Positions 37,489 through 46,824 are shown, counted from the first letter of the stretch. The stretch is DNA of 64,000 bases from Bacteroidales bacterium (GCA_017461665.1 JAFTXI010000057.1:32064-96063), one strand, 5' to 3'. Program-made: numbers and translations. Notes: a model not told the origin generated them from the letters alone.

Positions 37489-38284
37489 TCAAGACTTTAA
37501 ACACAAAATAATATCGGTCTTGCATTGGATCGGCATCGTCAAAGACATTTATAACTTTAAGAACTCCAAGAGCATCATTGTTTCTTCCAACAAGAATGAT
37601 ATCTTCATTACTTACATTCATCAACTTAGTGCTTTTATTTGAGTTTTTATAAGCATTTATGACTGACGAATAATTAGCATTCTCAAAATCGAAATCATTA
37701 AATCGAGCAAAAAGAAGCCCATTCATACTTCTCCATTCTCTGCAAAAAACTAAAGTCGAGTCGATAGAATAGTCATAGAAATCGACATATAGACTGTCGG
37801 TAGTTTCACAATCAACTATTTCATTTCTTTCGATGCTAAAGCCATTTTTCTCGTTCTTATATGAAGCGAACATAGTATATTCCGAGGGTGTGAGATGAAT
37901 GTCGCCAACAACATTATGAGTCTTCGACATTTCCGAATAATTTCCCGTAGAGCATAAAGCCGTAAACTTGAACTTTAATTGTGTCGTATCATTATCGAAT
38001 TGAGGAATATCATATTGATAAATGAATTTTGTTCTCTCATAGTTAATTACAGTATCAAAAACTATGTTGTATCCCGACGATGTTATTGTCGAGATGTTTA
38101 TAGATTTAACGAAACCTTCGTTTGCAAATGATTCTATGTCAAAAATAATTTTATCTCCAGCTTCATAAAAGTCTTTTGTGTTAATGGTTTTGGCTATTAT
38201 TACCACATCAGATTCTTCACTGCCACCACACGACAACAGCAAAATCCCTATCAGAAAAACAAATAATAATCTCTTAATTTTCAT
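37484..38284 (-). CDS. Unknown lipoprotein, 266 aa
   Basis: The family is not recognised. The signal peptide ends at LLLSC (Cys19) followed by GGSEESD, a typical exported lipoprotein start in Bacteroidetes. The rest is beta-rich, with an Ig-like look in the first half (AGDKIIFDIESFANEG, FDNDTTQLKFKFTAL). The 3' end overlaps a Fic remnant by five bases, marking a recombination junction. A terminator hairpin at 38293-38325 separates it from the gene upstream, so it may be transcribed by readthrough or a weak promoter. Confidence 0.6.
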   Translation of the reverse strand: MKIKRLLFVFLIGILLLSCGGSEESDVVIIAKTINTKDFYEAGDKIIFDIESFANEGFVKSINISTITSSGYNIVFDTVINYERTKFIYQYDIPQFDNDTTQLKFKFTALCSTGNYSEMSKTHNVVGDIHLTPSEYTMFASYKNEKNGFSIERNEIVDCETTDSLYVDFYDYSIDSTLVFCREWRSMNGLLFARFNDFDFENANYSSVINAYKNSNKSTKLMNVSNEDIILVGRNNDALGVLKVINVFDDADPMQDRYYFVFKVLK

Positions 38285-38292
38285 AACAATAC

Positions 38293-38325
38293 AAAAAAAG
38301 GTTAGAGGCTAAATCACCTCTAACC
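38293..38325 (-). terminator. Terminator after the 38334-38780 gene
   Basis: GGTTAGAGG and CCTCTAACC flank an 8-base loop; on the minus strand it ends in a run of seven T. Confidence 0.85.
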
Positions 38326-38333
38326 ATCATTTA

Positions 38334-38780
38334 TTACTTAAGTTTATACGCTTTAATAGTTACAGATTCCTTGACGAATTTGCCCAAAAACATACGTTCC
38401 ACTTCAGATTGTTTCATCACAGGAACATAATAATCTGCATTAGGATATTCTTCAACTACCTTATAGAGAGCCATTTTTATATCTCCATTAAGTTTGATAT
38501 TTGTTTCACCTTCCAACTCTACAATCTTAACATCTCTAAAATTGTAATATTCACCATTAACTTTGTCGATTTTATTGATAAAACCTAAATATTCTCTATA
38601 TTCTATGCTAACTGTAGTTTCGCCCAACTGAGTGTAATCGTTTATATTTGCTTCTACACGGACATAATCCGGAGCAAATGAAGCTGATTGAACACCAGAC
38701 ACTTGGCGCAATCCGCTACATGAACTGAATGACAACACCACGAATGTTATCATTGTTAATGTTAATAATATTCTCTTCAT
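38334..38780 (-). CDS. Unknown small lipoprotein, 148 aa
   Basis: The lipobox is SFSSC (Cys21), followed by SGLRQVSGVQSASF. The mature part is a short alpha/beta domain with TQLGETTVSIEYREYLG and a C-terminal YYVPVMKQSEVERMF, a pattern I cannot assign. It follows the outer-membrane protein gene at 38792 by 11 bases, and a strong terminator closes the two-gene unit. A joint envelope role is likely but undefined. Confidence 0.6.
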   Translation of the reverse strand: MKRILLTLTMITFVVLSFSSCSGLRQVSGVQSASFAPDYVRVEANINDYTQLGETTVSIEYREYLGFINKIDKVNGEYYNFRDVKIVELEGETNIKLNGDIKMALYKVVEEYPNADYYVPVMKQSEVERMFLGKFVKESVTIKAYKLK

Positions 38781-38791
38781 AGCCGTTCAGA

Positions 38792-39589
38792 TTATTTAAA
38801 GAAATAACTAATTGTAAAACGAACATCAGAACCTAAATAACCTGATGATTTCTTTAATTCTGAATATAGATTGTAGTCTGAATATGGTGTCTCTGTATAG
38901 AATACTTGTTCTACACCATCTTCGTCGGTTGTGATATTCTTATATTGTTCACCGAGAGATTTATATCCTGTAATACCATACTCTAAGCCGATTGCAACAG
39001 GAAGATCTGCCACAAAACATTGTAAGCCAATGAATGCACCTAAACCAATCTCAAATGAAGTTCTTGTTTGTGAGCCATAATTATCACCATCAAATCTATT
39101 AATATATTTATCACTGCTTACACCTATTGGCAACGAAGCTCCGACATAAACATCCAATAGATTCTTTGACGAGAAGTGGTATGCTACACCTGGTGTGAGA
39201 CGATAATACGACTCTGTCTCCTTGTAAAATGTTTCATTACTAATTACATTCTGGTAGTCCTCTTCTTCCAACAAACTTCCAGAAAGTTTGTCTGTTGTCT
39301 TACTTAATTGGATACCACATCTAAGTTCCAACTCATCATTATAATAATGTTTAATATTGACAAGTGGAAGACCTTGCCAAGAGACCTCTCTATTAACCAT
39401 ACTTCCAATATCGGTTAAACTAGGTCCAATAAAAATACCCCAATCACCACTGCCTGGACGATTACCTGTTCTAATTGTTCTTGAATAAGGTTCGCCTTCA
39501 GAAATCTGTGCCATGACAGGCATGATTGTTCCGACAAATAACAAAATCATAACAATCAATGATTTTGGAAATAAATTAGTTTTTCTCAT
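38792..39589 (-). CDS. Probable outer-membrane beta-barrel protein, 265 aa
   Basis: A signal peptide ends near PVMA-QISEG. The mature part alternates hydrophobic and polar residues as in small porin-like barrels: WGIFIGPSL, LELRCGIQLSK, YYRLTPGVAYHFS, LLDVYVGASLPIG, FEIGLGAFIGLQ, and it ends in RFTISYFFK with aromatic residues near the C-terminus. The family is not identified. It heads a unit with the 148-aa lipoprotein, with a promoter box at 39661-39668. Confidence 0.65.
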   Translation of the reverse strand: MRKTNLFPKSLIVMILLFVGTIMPVMAQISEGEPYSRTIRTGNRPGSGDWGIFIGPSLTDIGSMVNREVSWQGLPLVNIKHYYNDELELRCGIQLSKTTDKLSGSLLEEEDYQNVISNETFYKETESYYRLTPGVAYHFSSKNLLDVYVGASLPIGVSSDKYINRFDGDNYGSQTRTSFEIGLGAFIGLQCFVADLPVAIGLEYGITGYKSLGEQYKNITTDEDGVEQVFYTETPYSDYNLYSELKKSSGYLGSDVRFTISYFFK

Positions 39590-39660
39590 ATTGAAACGCT
39601 AAGTTATATACCATATAGCTCTTCGGTTTTAGTTTAATAATTTTGTTTGTTTTAACACCG

Positions 39661-39668
39661 CAAATATA
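39661..39668 (-). promoter_or_regulatory. -7 box of the 39589-38334 unit
   Basis: TATATTTG on the minus strand, 72 bases before the start codon. Confidence 0.65.
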
Positions 39669-39704
39669 TTATTTATATCATTAAATGACAACTATTTTAT
39701 TAAG

Positions 39705-39738
39705 AAAAAAATCTCCCGTAAACACTTACAGGAGATTT
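39705..39738 (-). terminator. Terminator of the M16 peptidase gene
   Basis: AAATCTCC and GGAGATTT flank a 14-base loop, with a T run on the minus strand, just after the peptidase stop. Confidence 0.85.
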
Positions 39739-39760
39739 CTTTAGACCTCAGTCATCACCC

Positions 39761-42625
39761 TTATTTATAAATCTCATCAAACTTCACCATTTTTACCTCG
39801 CCGTATTTCTCCAAAGCCTTCATATCGACTTTCTTCTTGTTGCCGGCAATCATGATGACGATTGGTCTGTTCTGTACCTTCTCTTGATAGAATTTATAAA
39901 TGTCTTCGTAATCTGTCTCCTTGATGTAATTTGTAATCTCAATTCTCGGATCGTGGTCATAACCATTTTCAATCCAATAGCTTACAGTTGAAGGAATGTT
40001 ACGCGGACTGATATAATCTGCCGCTCTCGACATGATAAGCGCGTCTTTTGAAGTATCAAACTTTTCCATCTTCTCCGGCATATCGACGATAAGTGCTCTC
40101 ATCGCATCAACGGCTTCATTGGTCTTGTCAGACTGCGTGCCGACGTAAGCATATTGATAACCTGGATATCTATTCTTATGATCAGATGAATAATATGAAT
40201 ATGCGGTGTATCCTAAAGAACGTAATTCTCTAATCTCTTGAAATACTATCGAATACATATCAGTTCCGAAATATTTGTTAAAGACACGCGACAATGCTCT
40301 TTCCTGTTCGTTCAACTTTTCGCCTTGAACATACATAGTGATATTGCTTTGTCTGAATTTCTTGTTATGCGCGAAATAAATAACATTTTCATTCTGTTCC
40401 TGAGGAATGTTGATTTTCTTCTCTGCCTTTATAGCATCGTTATTTATGATATTATGAGAATTTAATGAAGCTATAACATCTTTAGTATCAAGGTTTCCGC
40501 TGAATGTGATTTCACCTCCATAATTGAAGATTTCCTTAAAGTCGTTGAGAATTTCGTCTCCATCACGCTTAGCCCATTTTTCAATATCCATCTTGTTCAG
40601 ATAATATGAATTGTCGCCGAAAAGAATATATTGATACAAAGCATTATTCCATGTATCTGGAGAAGTCTTGTCGGTTTTCTTATTCATCTTATCACTGTCA
40701 ATCAAGATGTTGAGTTTTGAAGCATCTAATTTTGGATTGAAAATCTTGTCTTCGCATATAGCTAATATTTCATCTAAATTTTCTTCAAAACCAGATATTG
40801 TCAAAGAACTGCTGCCATTACCGACATTGACATACATATAAACGCCCATCTTCTGCAACTCGAGTTCTATCTCCTCGTAAGTCTTTGACTCTGTACCTAA
40901 TAACGACCATAATTCGTTTGCTCTTTCAAGTTCTGGATTGTCGATACTACCATGATTATAAGTTATCTTTAAATTAAAGATGTTGTTATAAGGATTCTTT
41001 GAAGAATACATCATGAAAGCATCGTTAGCTTTTTCAATCTTAACGTCTTTACCAAATTCAATAATTTGAGGTTTAACTTCCGTTACTTCTTGTGCCTCAA
41101 TCTGTTTAGCAAAATCTGATTTAAGTTCTGTATTCTTTACTTCAACAGCTTTCCAATTAGGTTTCTCCACCTTGTCTTTTTCCGGGAATCCCATGCTGGA
41201 TCTGATAACTGTACGATTATCTGTGAAATATTTATTTGTCACAGCGATGATATCTTCTTTTGTAATATTCTTAATCTTTTCTGTCTCAGCAAGATATTCT
41301 TCAAATGTTATTCCTTTAGATTCCAAACCCATCAAGACGTATGAAAGATTGTCGATGCCTTCAAGAGTCTGAACTCTTTCTTTGAGGATAGATGTTTTTG
41401 CTGCTTCCAACAAATCTTCGCTGAAGTCGCCGGCTTTAATTTTATCTATAGCGTTGAATATGATAGCTTCTGCTTTTTCGTGCGACTGACCAACCAACTT
41501 AGGAACGTATAAGAAGATGATTCTGCCGTGTTCTTCCAACGACATTGGCAACATCATCGCCAACATCAACTCGTTGTTTAACATCGACTTGTCTAAGATT
41601 CCCGTTGCTCCGTTTGAGAACAGATACATCAAGACTTCCAAAGATAGATTATCTTCATGTTTGTTATCGACACCTTTATAAATCATAGAACCCATTTTCA
41701 TCGGAGTGAGTTTTACTTCTTTTATAATTTCCTTATCGAAGGCAGGAAGTTCAAACTCAGGACGTTGTGGAAGTTCTCTTCTTTCCCATACTGAGAATTT
41801 CTCTTCTATCAAAGGTTTTATCTCTTCGGTATTGAAATCGCCGACCATGATGAGAGTCATGTTGTTAGCCACGTAATAAGTATTGAAGAACTCGCGCATT
41901 TTTGAAGTCTGAGGATTTTTAAGATGTTCGGTGAGTCCGATAACAGGTCTGCCGTAAGGATGTTCGCCGAAACATTCTTTAAACATCAACTCAGAGAAAG
42001 CCGCTGTAGGTTGATCGCCGTACATATTTTTCTCCTCATAGACAGTCTCGAGTTCGCTTTGGAAGAGACGGAATACCGGATTACGGAAGCGTTCCACATA
42101 GACGTCCATCCATTTCTCCACCTGATTGGAAGGGAAACTATTGAAATAGACGGTGTAGTCGTATGAAGTGCCCGCGTTGAGACCTTCGCCGCCCATCTTG
42201 GTAAGAATCAAATCAACCTCGTTAGGAATTGCATAATCGGTAGAAGCTATTGACAACTCATTGATTTTCTTTTGAATTGCAGCACGTTCTTCTGGGACAT
42301 CGGTTTCATGTAATTTATCGTACATCAGGTCGATGCTGTCGAGATAGACTTTCTCTGCCTCCCAGTTTGTAGTACCGATTTTGTCGGTTCCCTTGAACAT
42401 GATATGCTCGAAGTAGTGAGCCATACCGGTAGCGTCCAATGGGTCGTTCTTGCTTCCTGCATGAACGTAAACATTTCCATGAATAATCGGTGCCGAGTGA
42501 TCTTCGCACAGCACCACTTTCAAACCATTGTCGAGATAAAAAGTCTCGACTTTTAAATTCTCTTGAGCGTTTGCCGTCACGAAAGAAAACAAGACGACAA
42601 ACAATAACATTGATAAGCGTTTCAT
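39761..42625 (-). CDS. Secreted M16-family zinc metallopeptidase (insulinase/pitrilysin type)
   Basis: The 954-residue protein has a signal peptide (to ANA, residue 20) and the inverted zinc motif HYFEH (His70, Glu73, His74). A distal glutamate lies in the ELETVYEEKNM segment. M16 inactive-repeat domains follow (FNTYYVANNMTLIMVGDF and SLEVLMYLFSNG). Length fits a two-half, four-domain M16 peptidase. Such enzymes degrade peptides in the periplasm. It is the last gene of a long run on the minus strand and ends at a terminator. Peptide substrate unknown. Confidence 0.9.
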   Translation of the reverse strand: MKRLSMLLFVVLFSFVTANAQENLKVETFYLDNGLKVVLCEDHSAPIIHGNVYVHAGSKNDPLDATGMAHYFEHIMFKGTDKIGTTNWEAEKVYLDSIDLMYDKLHETDVPEERAAIQKKINELSIASTDYAIPNEVDLILTKMGGEGLNAGTSYDYTVYFNSFPSNQVEKWMDVYVERFRNPVFRLFQSELETVYEEKNMYGDQPTAAFSELMFKECFGEHPYGRPVIGLTEHLKNPQTSKMREFFNTYYVANNMTLIMVGDFNTEEIKPLIEEKFSVWERRELPQRPEFELPAFDKEIIKEVKLTPMKMGSMIYKGVDNKHEDNLSLEVLMYLFSNGATGILDKSMLNNELMLAMMLPMSLEEHGRIIFLYVPKLVGQSHEKAEAIIFNAIDKIKAGDFSEDLLEAAKTSILKERVQTLEGIDNLSYVLMGLESKGITFEEYLAETEKIKNITKEDIIAVTNKYFTDNRTVIRSSMGFPEKDKVEKPNWKAVEVKNTELKSDFAKQIEAQEVTEVKPQIIEFGKDVKIEKANDAFMMYSSKNPYNNIFNLKITYNHGSIDNPELERANELWSLLGTESKTYEEIELELQKMGVYMYVNVGNGSSSLTISGFEENLDEILAICEDKIFNPKLDASKLNILIDSDKMNKKTDKTSPDTWNNALYQYILFGDNSYYLNKMDIEKWAKRDGDEILNDFKEIFNYGGEITFSGNLDTKDVIASLNSHNIINNDAIKAEKKINIPQEQNENVIYFAHNKKFRQSNITMYVQGEKLNEQERALSRVFNKYFGTDMYSIVFQEIRELRSLGYTAYSYYSSDHKNRYPGYQYAYVGTQSDKTNEAVDAMRALIVDMPEKMEKFDTSKDALIMSRAADYISPRNIPSTVSYWIENGYDHDPRIEITNYIKETDYEDIYKFYQEKVQNRPIVIMIAGNKKKVDMKALEKYGEVKMVKFDEIYK

Positions 42626-42682
42626 TTTGTTTATTATTTTTAATTGTTAAAATATTATAAGTCAACAGACTTTGTCCACTTT

Positions 42683-43240
42683 TTATAAATTAATAATTGA
42701 ATCATAAGTTTTTAAAAACTCACCATTTTCAAAATAATAGAATCTATTATAATTCTTTCTATCGTATTTGTCGCCCAATATTTCTTTATAGAAAATTTCA
42801 CTTAGTTCTTGGGTAAGCTCCGTATTGTAATATTTCTCGTTAATTGAAAAGAGCGGATTCTTAACACTTTCGATTTGCGAGAATGCATCGGCGTAATAGT
42901 CAATAACTACATATAGTTCAACACCTTTTTCATCACAATATGACTGTGTCAGACCTAAAGATGTGCAATTTTCAGAAGAACAATGTGGCGACCATCTATA
43001 AATAATTGCTTTATCATTTGTCTTCAGCAACTCTTTCATCTGACGCGCATTGATGGCATATATGCGGTTGTCGTTTTTCATGCCTATTAACGAAATACTG
43101 TCAGAAGTCCAGCATACATTGTTTTTTTGTTCATCCGTCAAATCTCTCATGAAATGAGTTTTACGTCCTATAACATGAACGCAAATACACGACTGCATTA
43201 CAAATGCCAACGCAAAAAATAATGTTATTATACGTTTCAT
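42683..43240 (-). CDS. Lipoprotein with thioredoxin-like CxxxxC segment, 185 aa
   Basis: The lipobox is VMQSC (Cys18). The middle reads AIIYRWSPHCSSENC, which resembles the start of a thioredoxin fold (beta strand, W-S/T-P-x-C), but the spacing is Cys87-x4-Cys92 rather than CxxC. A strand ELYVVIDYYADAF and a terminal FYYFENGEFLKTY fit the same fold. Function as an envelope thiol protein is inference. It lies between the GntR gene and the M16 peptidase. Confidence 0.6.
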   Translation of the reverse strand: MKRIITLFFALAFVMQSCICVHVIGRKTHFMRDLTDEQKNNVCWTSDSISLIGMKNDNRIYAINARQMKELLKTNDKAIIYRWSPHCSSENCTSLGLTQSYCDEKGVELYVVIDYYADAFSQIESVKNPLFSINEKYYNTELTQELSEIFYKEILGDKYDRKNYNRFYYFENGEFLKTYDSIINL

Positions 43241-43277
43241 TTTTTTAAAGTTTTGAGTGTTTATTTTAATTTAGCTT

Positions 43278-43320
43278 CTCCCGTAGAGACACACGTCCGT
43301 GTGACTCTACGAGAGATTCT
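43278..43320. repeat. Palindromic repeat (family B)
   Basis: CTCCCGTAGAGACACACG (43278-43295) and CGTGTGACTCTACGAGAG (43298-43315) are near-perfect 18-bp inverted arms with a 2-base centre, followed by ATTCT. It lies between the GntR and thioredoxin-like lipoprotein genes; with its strong stem it could also end transcripts. Confidence 0.85.
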
Positions 43321-43324
43321 CCTT

Positions 43325-43675
43325 TCAATTTTCAATTAGATTTTCAATTTCTTTCATCGAAATCCCGAACATCTTGAATTTCTTGATTATCTCGGGTAGT
43401 TCCTCTTCCATGAACTGTTTCTTCTGTTCTTCGAGGATAAGTTCTTTCGCGTTCTCGCTGACGTTGAAGCCAATACCTCTTTTATTGATGATGATATTCT
43501 TGCTTTGCAACAACTCATACGAGCGCATCACTGTGTTGGGGTTGACGCCGACTTCTATCGCCATCTCCCTGACCGACATTATCTTGTCGCCAATATTATA
43601 TTTGCCGTTTAATATCATCTCGCAGATATAAAGATAGATCTGCAAGTAGATCGGCTGATGTGCCTTAAATTCCAT
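43325..43675 (-). CDS. GntR-family transcriptional regulator (short, YtrA-like)
   Basis: The 116-residue protein has the GntR winged helix at the N-terminus (PIYLQIYLYICEMI, IMSVREMAIEVGVNPNTVMRSYELLQ in part, then KRGIGFNV) and only a short helical tail, as in the YtrA subfamily, which controls ABC transporters. The ATG at 43675 is preferred; a TTG two codons earlier overlaps the permease stop. It is the last gene of the ABC set rather than the first. Autoregulation of the set is likely by analogy. Confidence 0.88.
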   Translation of the reverse strand: MEFKAHQPIYLQIYLYICEMILNGKYNIGDKIMSVREMAIEVGVNPNTVMRSYELLQSKNIIINKRGIGFNVSENAKELILEEQKKQFMEEELPEIIKKFKMFGISMKEIENLIEN

Positions 43676-43677
43676 AA

Positions 43678-44496
43678 TCAATAAGTTTGTTTTCTGATTT
43701 TACGATATGTGAAATATAAAAGACTTGTCGATATTATCAAGTTAATGACATAACCTCCATAATATATTACTCTTATAAGATATTTCTCAAATTCCAACAT
43801 CTCATCAGCGTTCATCGTGCCATCAAAACCTTCAAACTTAATTACAAGTCTGATTACAAACACCATAAAGGTTATTCCCAAAAGAGCAAGTATTCCAATA
43901 GTCTTGCTGAGCTTACGTTTCTTGAAAAGCATATTGGTAAACATGAAGATAGAGGCATACGCCAGAAATGCGAAGATCTTAAATAATGGCAGTTTAATAT
44001 CTTGAGCACAATCATCCAATTCTCCTGTCAATTCAAACTTAACAACTTCAGTGTTAAAAATCTGATTGAAGACGAATCCCTCGTAAGGATTGTTACCAGG
44101 AATCAAAACGAGTATGCTGTCGATGAGCAGCGCTCCTATTAAATATAATATAGGTGTTACGACGACACAATAAAGCAACATGCTGAGGAACTTCTCCAAA
44201 GAAGAAGCCGGCAACATAGCATATTGAATCCCTTTTCTCGGATCGTTGACGTTTTTGTAAAGTCGCGACGGGACAATCATCACGGCAAGATACATAAGCA
44301 CCTGCAATATTCCAAAACGACCTTCCGTCATATACGCCTCATAATCGTTTAGGTTCATGTTGGTATAAAGCAAGAACCACAACCCGATAGGCAGCGCTAA
44401 AAGAACCAATAAGGTCCAACCGAAATTTTGAAAATAACTCATGGCATCGTATCTAACGACATTGCCAAATCTTTTTATATCAAATGAACTATTCAT
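43678..44496 (-). CDS. ABC transporter permease-like membrane protein
   Basis: The 272-residue protein has six predicted helices, for example GWTLLVLLALPIGLWFLLY and VLMYLAVMIVPSRLYKNV, a layout common to ABC-2-type permeases linked to YtrA-like regulators. A segment GIQYAMLPASSLEKFLSML follows helix 3, as in such permeases. Its stop is at the GntR start. It is separated from the ATPase gene by a palindromic repeat. Confidence 0.75.
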   Translation of the reverse strand: MNSSFDIKRFGNVVRYDAMSYFQNFGWTLLVLLALPIGLWFLLYTNMNLNDYEAYMTEGRFGILQVLMYLAVMIVPSRLYKNVNDPRKGIQYAMLPASSLEKFLSMLLYCVVVTPILYLIGALLIDSILVLIPGNNPYEGFVFNQIFNTEVVKFELTGELDDCAQDIKLPLFKIFAFLAYASIFMFTNMLFKKRKLSKTIGILALLGITFMVFVIRLVIKFEGFDGTMNADEMLEFEKYLIRVIYYGGYVINLIISTSLLYFTYRKIRKQTY

Positions 44497-44524
44497 ATTA
44501 TTATCATTTTAAATTGTTAATTGC

Positions 44525-44580
44525 GAGACGTGTCAATCACATATTATTAATTTTTAGGAGTGATCGACGCGTCTGTACAT
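44525..44580. repeat. Palindromic repeat (family A, copy 3)
   Basis: GAGACGTGTCAATCAC (44525-44540) pairs with GTGATCGACGCGTCTG (44560-44575), with mismatches, then TACAT. The loop ATATTATTAATTTTTAGGA resembles copy 4. It lies inside the ABC operon. Confidence 0.8.
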
Positions 44581-44582
44581 TG

Positions 44583-45434
44583 TCAATTGTTAAAAATTTC
44601 TTTAATTCTTTTCTTATTGTTTCTCACTGCGTTGAAGAGTGCTTCGACGTTGACTTTACTATCCATCTCGAATTTGTTAGGAATCACGTTGATGAAGCCG
44701 CCTGGCATCTGTTCGGTATAGAGAGCCTCGTCCGATTTCTCCGCGCCATATTCGAAGAACAGCTTAGAAGATATTTCCTCGAAGGTAGCGTTAAGGAGCA
44801 CCTCGTCGTGATCCAAGATGACGATTGGGTCGATGAGGTTCTCCACGTCTTTCACCTGATGCGTCGAGATAATTATAGTAGGTAATCTGTGTAAATCTGT
44901 GGTATCTGTGGTAACACCATGCTGCAGAATCACTTTTCTGAAGAGCGCCTTCGACGGGATATCTAATCCGTTGGTGGGTTCGTCTAAGAGCAGATACTCG
45001 GTGCGGAGCGAGAGCGCGCAAGCCAAGAGTGCCTTCTTCTTCTGTCCGAATGACAAGGCGTTGAATTTCCTCTTTGGATCGACTTCAAGTTCTTTCATCA
45101 GGTTCAAGAAATATGAATAGTCGTAGTTTGGATAGAACACACCTAATTTATTTACATACACATCCGGCGTTGTGTCGTCGGTTATCACCTCTTCTGGGAG
45201 GTAGAAAATGTTTTGCAAGAAATGAGGATTTCTTTCCTGCGGGATAAAGTCATCGACGCGACAAGTTCCGTTATTTGGAAATTGTAAGCCGCAAATAATT
45301 TTGAGGAGCGTTGTCTTCCCCACTCCGTTTTCTCCGAGGAGACCATAGATATTGCCTTTCTTAAATTCAAGGCTGATGTTTCTGAAGACCGCTGCGTTTT
45401 TGTAGCTGAAGTCTAAGTTCTTTATTGTAATCAT
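44583..45434 (-). CDS. ABC transporter ATP-binding protein
   Basis: The ATPase of about 283 residues has Walker A GENGVGKTT, signature LSFGQKKKA, Walker B YLLLDEPTNGLD and switch STHQ. I chose the ATG at 45434 (MITIKNLDFSYKN). Substrate is not predictable; members with YtrA-like regulators often handle peptides, lantibiotics or stress signals, which is family knowledge rather than evidence here. It is preceded in the operon by a three-helix membrane protein. Confidence 0.88.
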   Translation of the reverse strand: MITIKNLDFSYKNAAVFRNISLEFKKGNIYGLLGENGVGKTTLLKIICGLQFPNNGTCRVDDFIPQERNPHFLQNIFYLPEEVITDDTTPDVYVNKLGVFYPNYDYSYFLNLMKELEVDPKRKFNALSFGQKKKALLACALSLRTEYLLLDEPTNGLDIPSKALFRKVILQHGVTTDTTDLHRLPTIIISTHQVKDVENLIDPIVILDHDEVLLNATFEEISSKLFFEYGAEKSDEALYTEQMPGGFINVIPNKFEMDSKVNVEALFNAVRNNKKRIKEIFNN

Positions 45435-45463
45435 AATTTTATTTTTTAAGATCACTCCCATAG

Positions 45464-45549
45464 AGACGCACGGACGTACGTCTAAAAATCTGATTGTTAA
45501 TTCAGATCGTTTAATTCAGTCACATGTCTGTGTGACTCTACGAGAGATT
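45464..45549. repeat. Two palindromic repeats (family B) in one gap
   Basis: AGACGCACG-GA-CGTACGTCT (45464-45483, one mismatch) and AGTCACA-TGTCTG-TGTGACT (45518-45537) followed by CTACGAGAGATTCT. The tail GTGTGACTCTACGAGAG is identical to that at 43299-43315. Confidence 0.75.
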
Positions 45550-45556
45550 CTGCCAA

Positions 45557-45874
45557 TTAAACTTTACTATTTTTAAAATTATTCCAGAATTTAACGATAC
45601 AGGCTAATGTCAAAACTATCAGTAGTATCAGGTTAAAGTAATTTTGATTGCCATCTTGCCATCTTTGTATTAATCCGTTCCAAAAGAACACGATCAACCC
45701 GAGTATCATCGCAGCGCTGACAACATTTGTCACCAAGATGATTTTCTTTGAATTATCATTCCGTTTTCTTTTCTCATTAGATAGGATTGTCTTAGCGATA
45801 AAATTTCTTAAAGCAAGATACGCCAAGAAGACCACCACTACTGTTACAGTAAATAAAACGCTGTTGTTCATCAT
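45557..45874 (-). CDS. Small three-helix membrane protein
   Basis: The family is not recognised. The 105 residues hold three hydrophobic stretches (VLFTVTVVVVFLAYLAL, IILVTNVVSAAMILGLIVFF and YFNLILLIVLTLACIV) with a basic loop EKRKRND between the first two. A GGAGGT lies just before the start, an uncommon Shine-Dalgarno here. It heads the ABC ATPase-permease-GntR group and may be part of that transporter. Confidence 0.65.
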   Translation of the reverse strand: MMNNSVLFTVTVVVVFLAYLALRNFIAKTILSNEKRKRNDNSKKIILVTNVVSAAMILGLIVFFWNGLIQRWQDGNQNYFNLILLIVLTLACIVKFWNNFKNSKV

Positions 45875-45942
45875 AAAGACCTCCTTTTTTGTTTATTCTG
45901 TTATCATTTAATCATTCATAATCAATTCCTAATTTCTAACTC

Positions 45943-46389
45943 CTAATTCCTAATTATCTTTAATATTTCTTCATAGTCTCCCAAGTCTCCGGTTTCATAG
46001 ACGATTTCCTTATTGGGAGAAACCAAATAATAATATCCCAATGCAGGAATATTGATGATTGAACCGATTCCTTTGCCAGAATACATGATGTCTTCCGACT
46101 TGGTTTTATATGCTCTTTTAGCAATAATTTCCATATTGTTGGATTTATGTTCTATTGCTAAAATTCTAACTCCTTCGTTTTCGAGTATTATATATCCCAA
46201 CGAATCTTTTTCAGCAGACCTTTTCATCAAATTCTTAATACATGGTTCACATCCTGTAGTCCAGAAGTTAAGCAACACCCAGCCTTCTTGTTCTCTGATA
46301 GAAGTGGTATCACCTTCAAGATTTACAAGAGGATAATCTAACAATTCGTCGCCTAAGGACATTCTTTTTGTTGTAATATTTGTTTTCAT
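45943..46389 (-). CDS. TlpA-like thioredoxin-fold protein without signal peptide (partial duplicate)
   Basis: The 148-residue protein is closely similar, from LLDYPLVNL to its end, to the last 137 residues of the protein at 46871-48079. The active site is TTGCEPC (Cys47, Cys50). The last 30 residues are identical in long blocks, for example YYYLVSPNKEIVYETGDLGD. It lacks the signal peptide and the first 260 residues of its relative and starts with MKTNITTKRMSLGDE, which is not signal-like. It may therefore be a truncated copy that is no longer exported. Confidence 0.7.
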   Translation of the reverse strand: MKTNITTKRMSLGDELLDYPLVNLEGDTTSIREQEGWVLLNFWTTGCEPCIKNLMKRSAEKDSLGYIILENEGVRILAIEHKSNNMEIIAKRAYKTKSEDIMYSGKGIGSIINIPALGYYYLVSPNKEIVYETGDLGDYEEILKIIRN

Positions 46390-46425
46390 ATTTACTAATT
46401 TTAAATTTTCAAATTTAAGTCATTT

Positions 46426-46824
46426 TTAATTTCTTATATTTTTTACCACGACACCTTTAATGCGCAATATTGATTTAGGTTTTTCTACAGAATTTGATTT
46501 AACTATAATTAATTTTTGAAAATCGCCCTCTTTTTCTGTGTTATATTTAACATCTATAGTTCCTTTCTCACCTGGCAATATCGGTTTCTGTGGCCATGAA
46601 GGAACAGTGCAGCCACAGGAAGAAAATGCTGAAGTGATAATTAATGGTTCTGAACCATCATTAAAAAATTCAAAAGAGCAACACCCATCAGAATTTTTAA
46701 CGATAGTATCATAATTATATTCCAAAGTGGAGAAACTTATTTTCGGACCATCTAATTTAATATTATTCTGTGCATTCGACGACAATGCAACAATTACTAA
46801 TAATATGACTATTAACCTTTTCAT
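46426..46824 (-). CDS. DUF1573 domain exported protein
   Basis: The 132-residue protein has a signal peptide (cleavage near SSNA-QNN) and one DUF1573 domain: FEFFNDGSEPLIITSAFSSCGCTVPSWP, here only in part as EPLIITSAFSSCGCTVP, then ILPGEKGTIDVKYNT. DUF1573 is common in Bacteroidetes exported proteins, role unknown; the CGC motif and an extra Cys-Cys pair (DGCCSF) are visible. It lies between two TlpA-like genes, an association seen elsewhere and suggestive of a thiol-redox theme. Confidence 0.88.
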   Translation of the reverse strand: MKRLIVILLVIVALSSNAQNNIKLDGPKISFSTLEYNYDTIVKNSDGCCSFEFFNDGSEPLIITSAFSSCGCTVPSWPQKPILPGEKGTIDVKYNTEKEGDFQKLIIVKSNSVEKPKSILRIKGVVVKNIRN

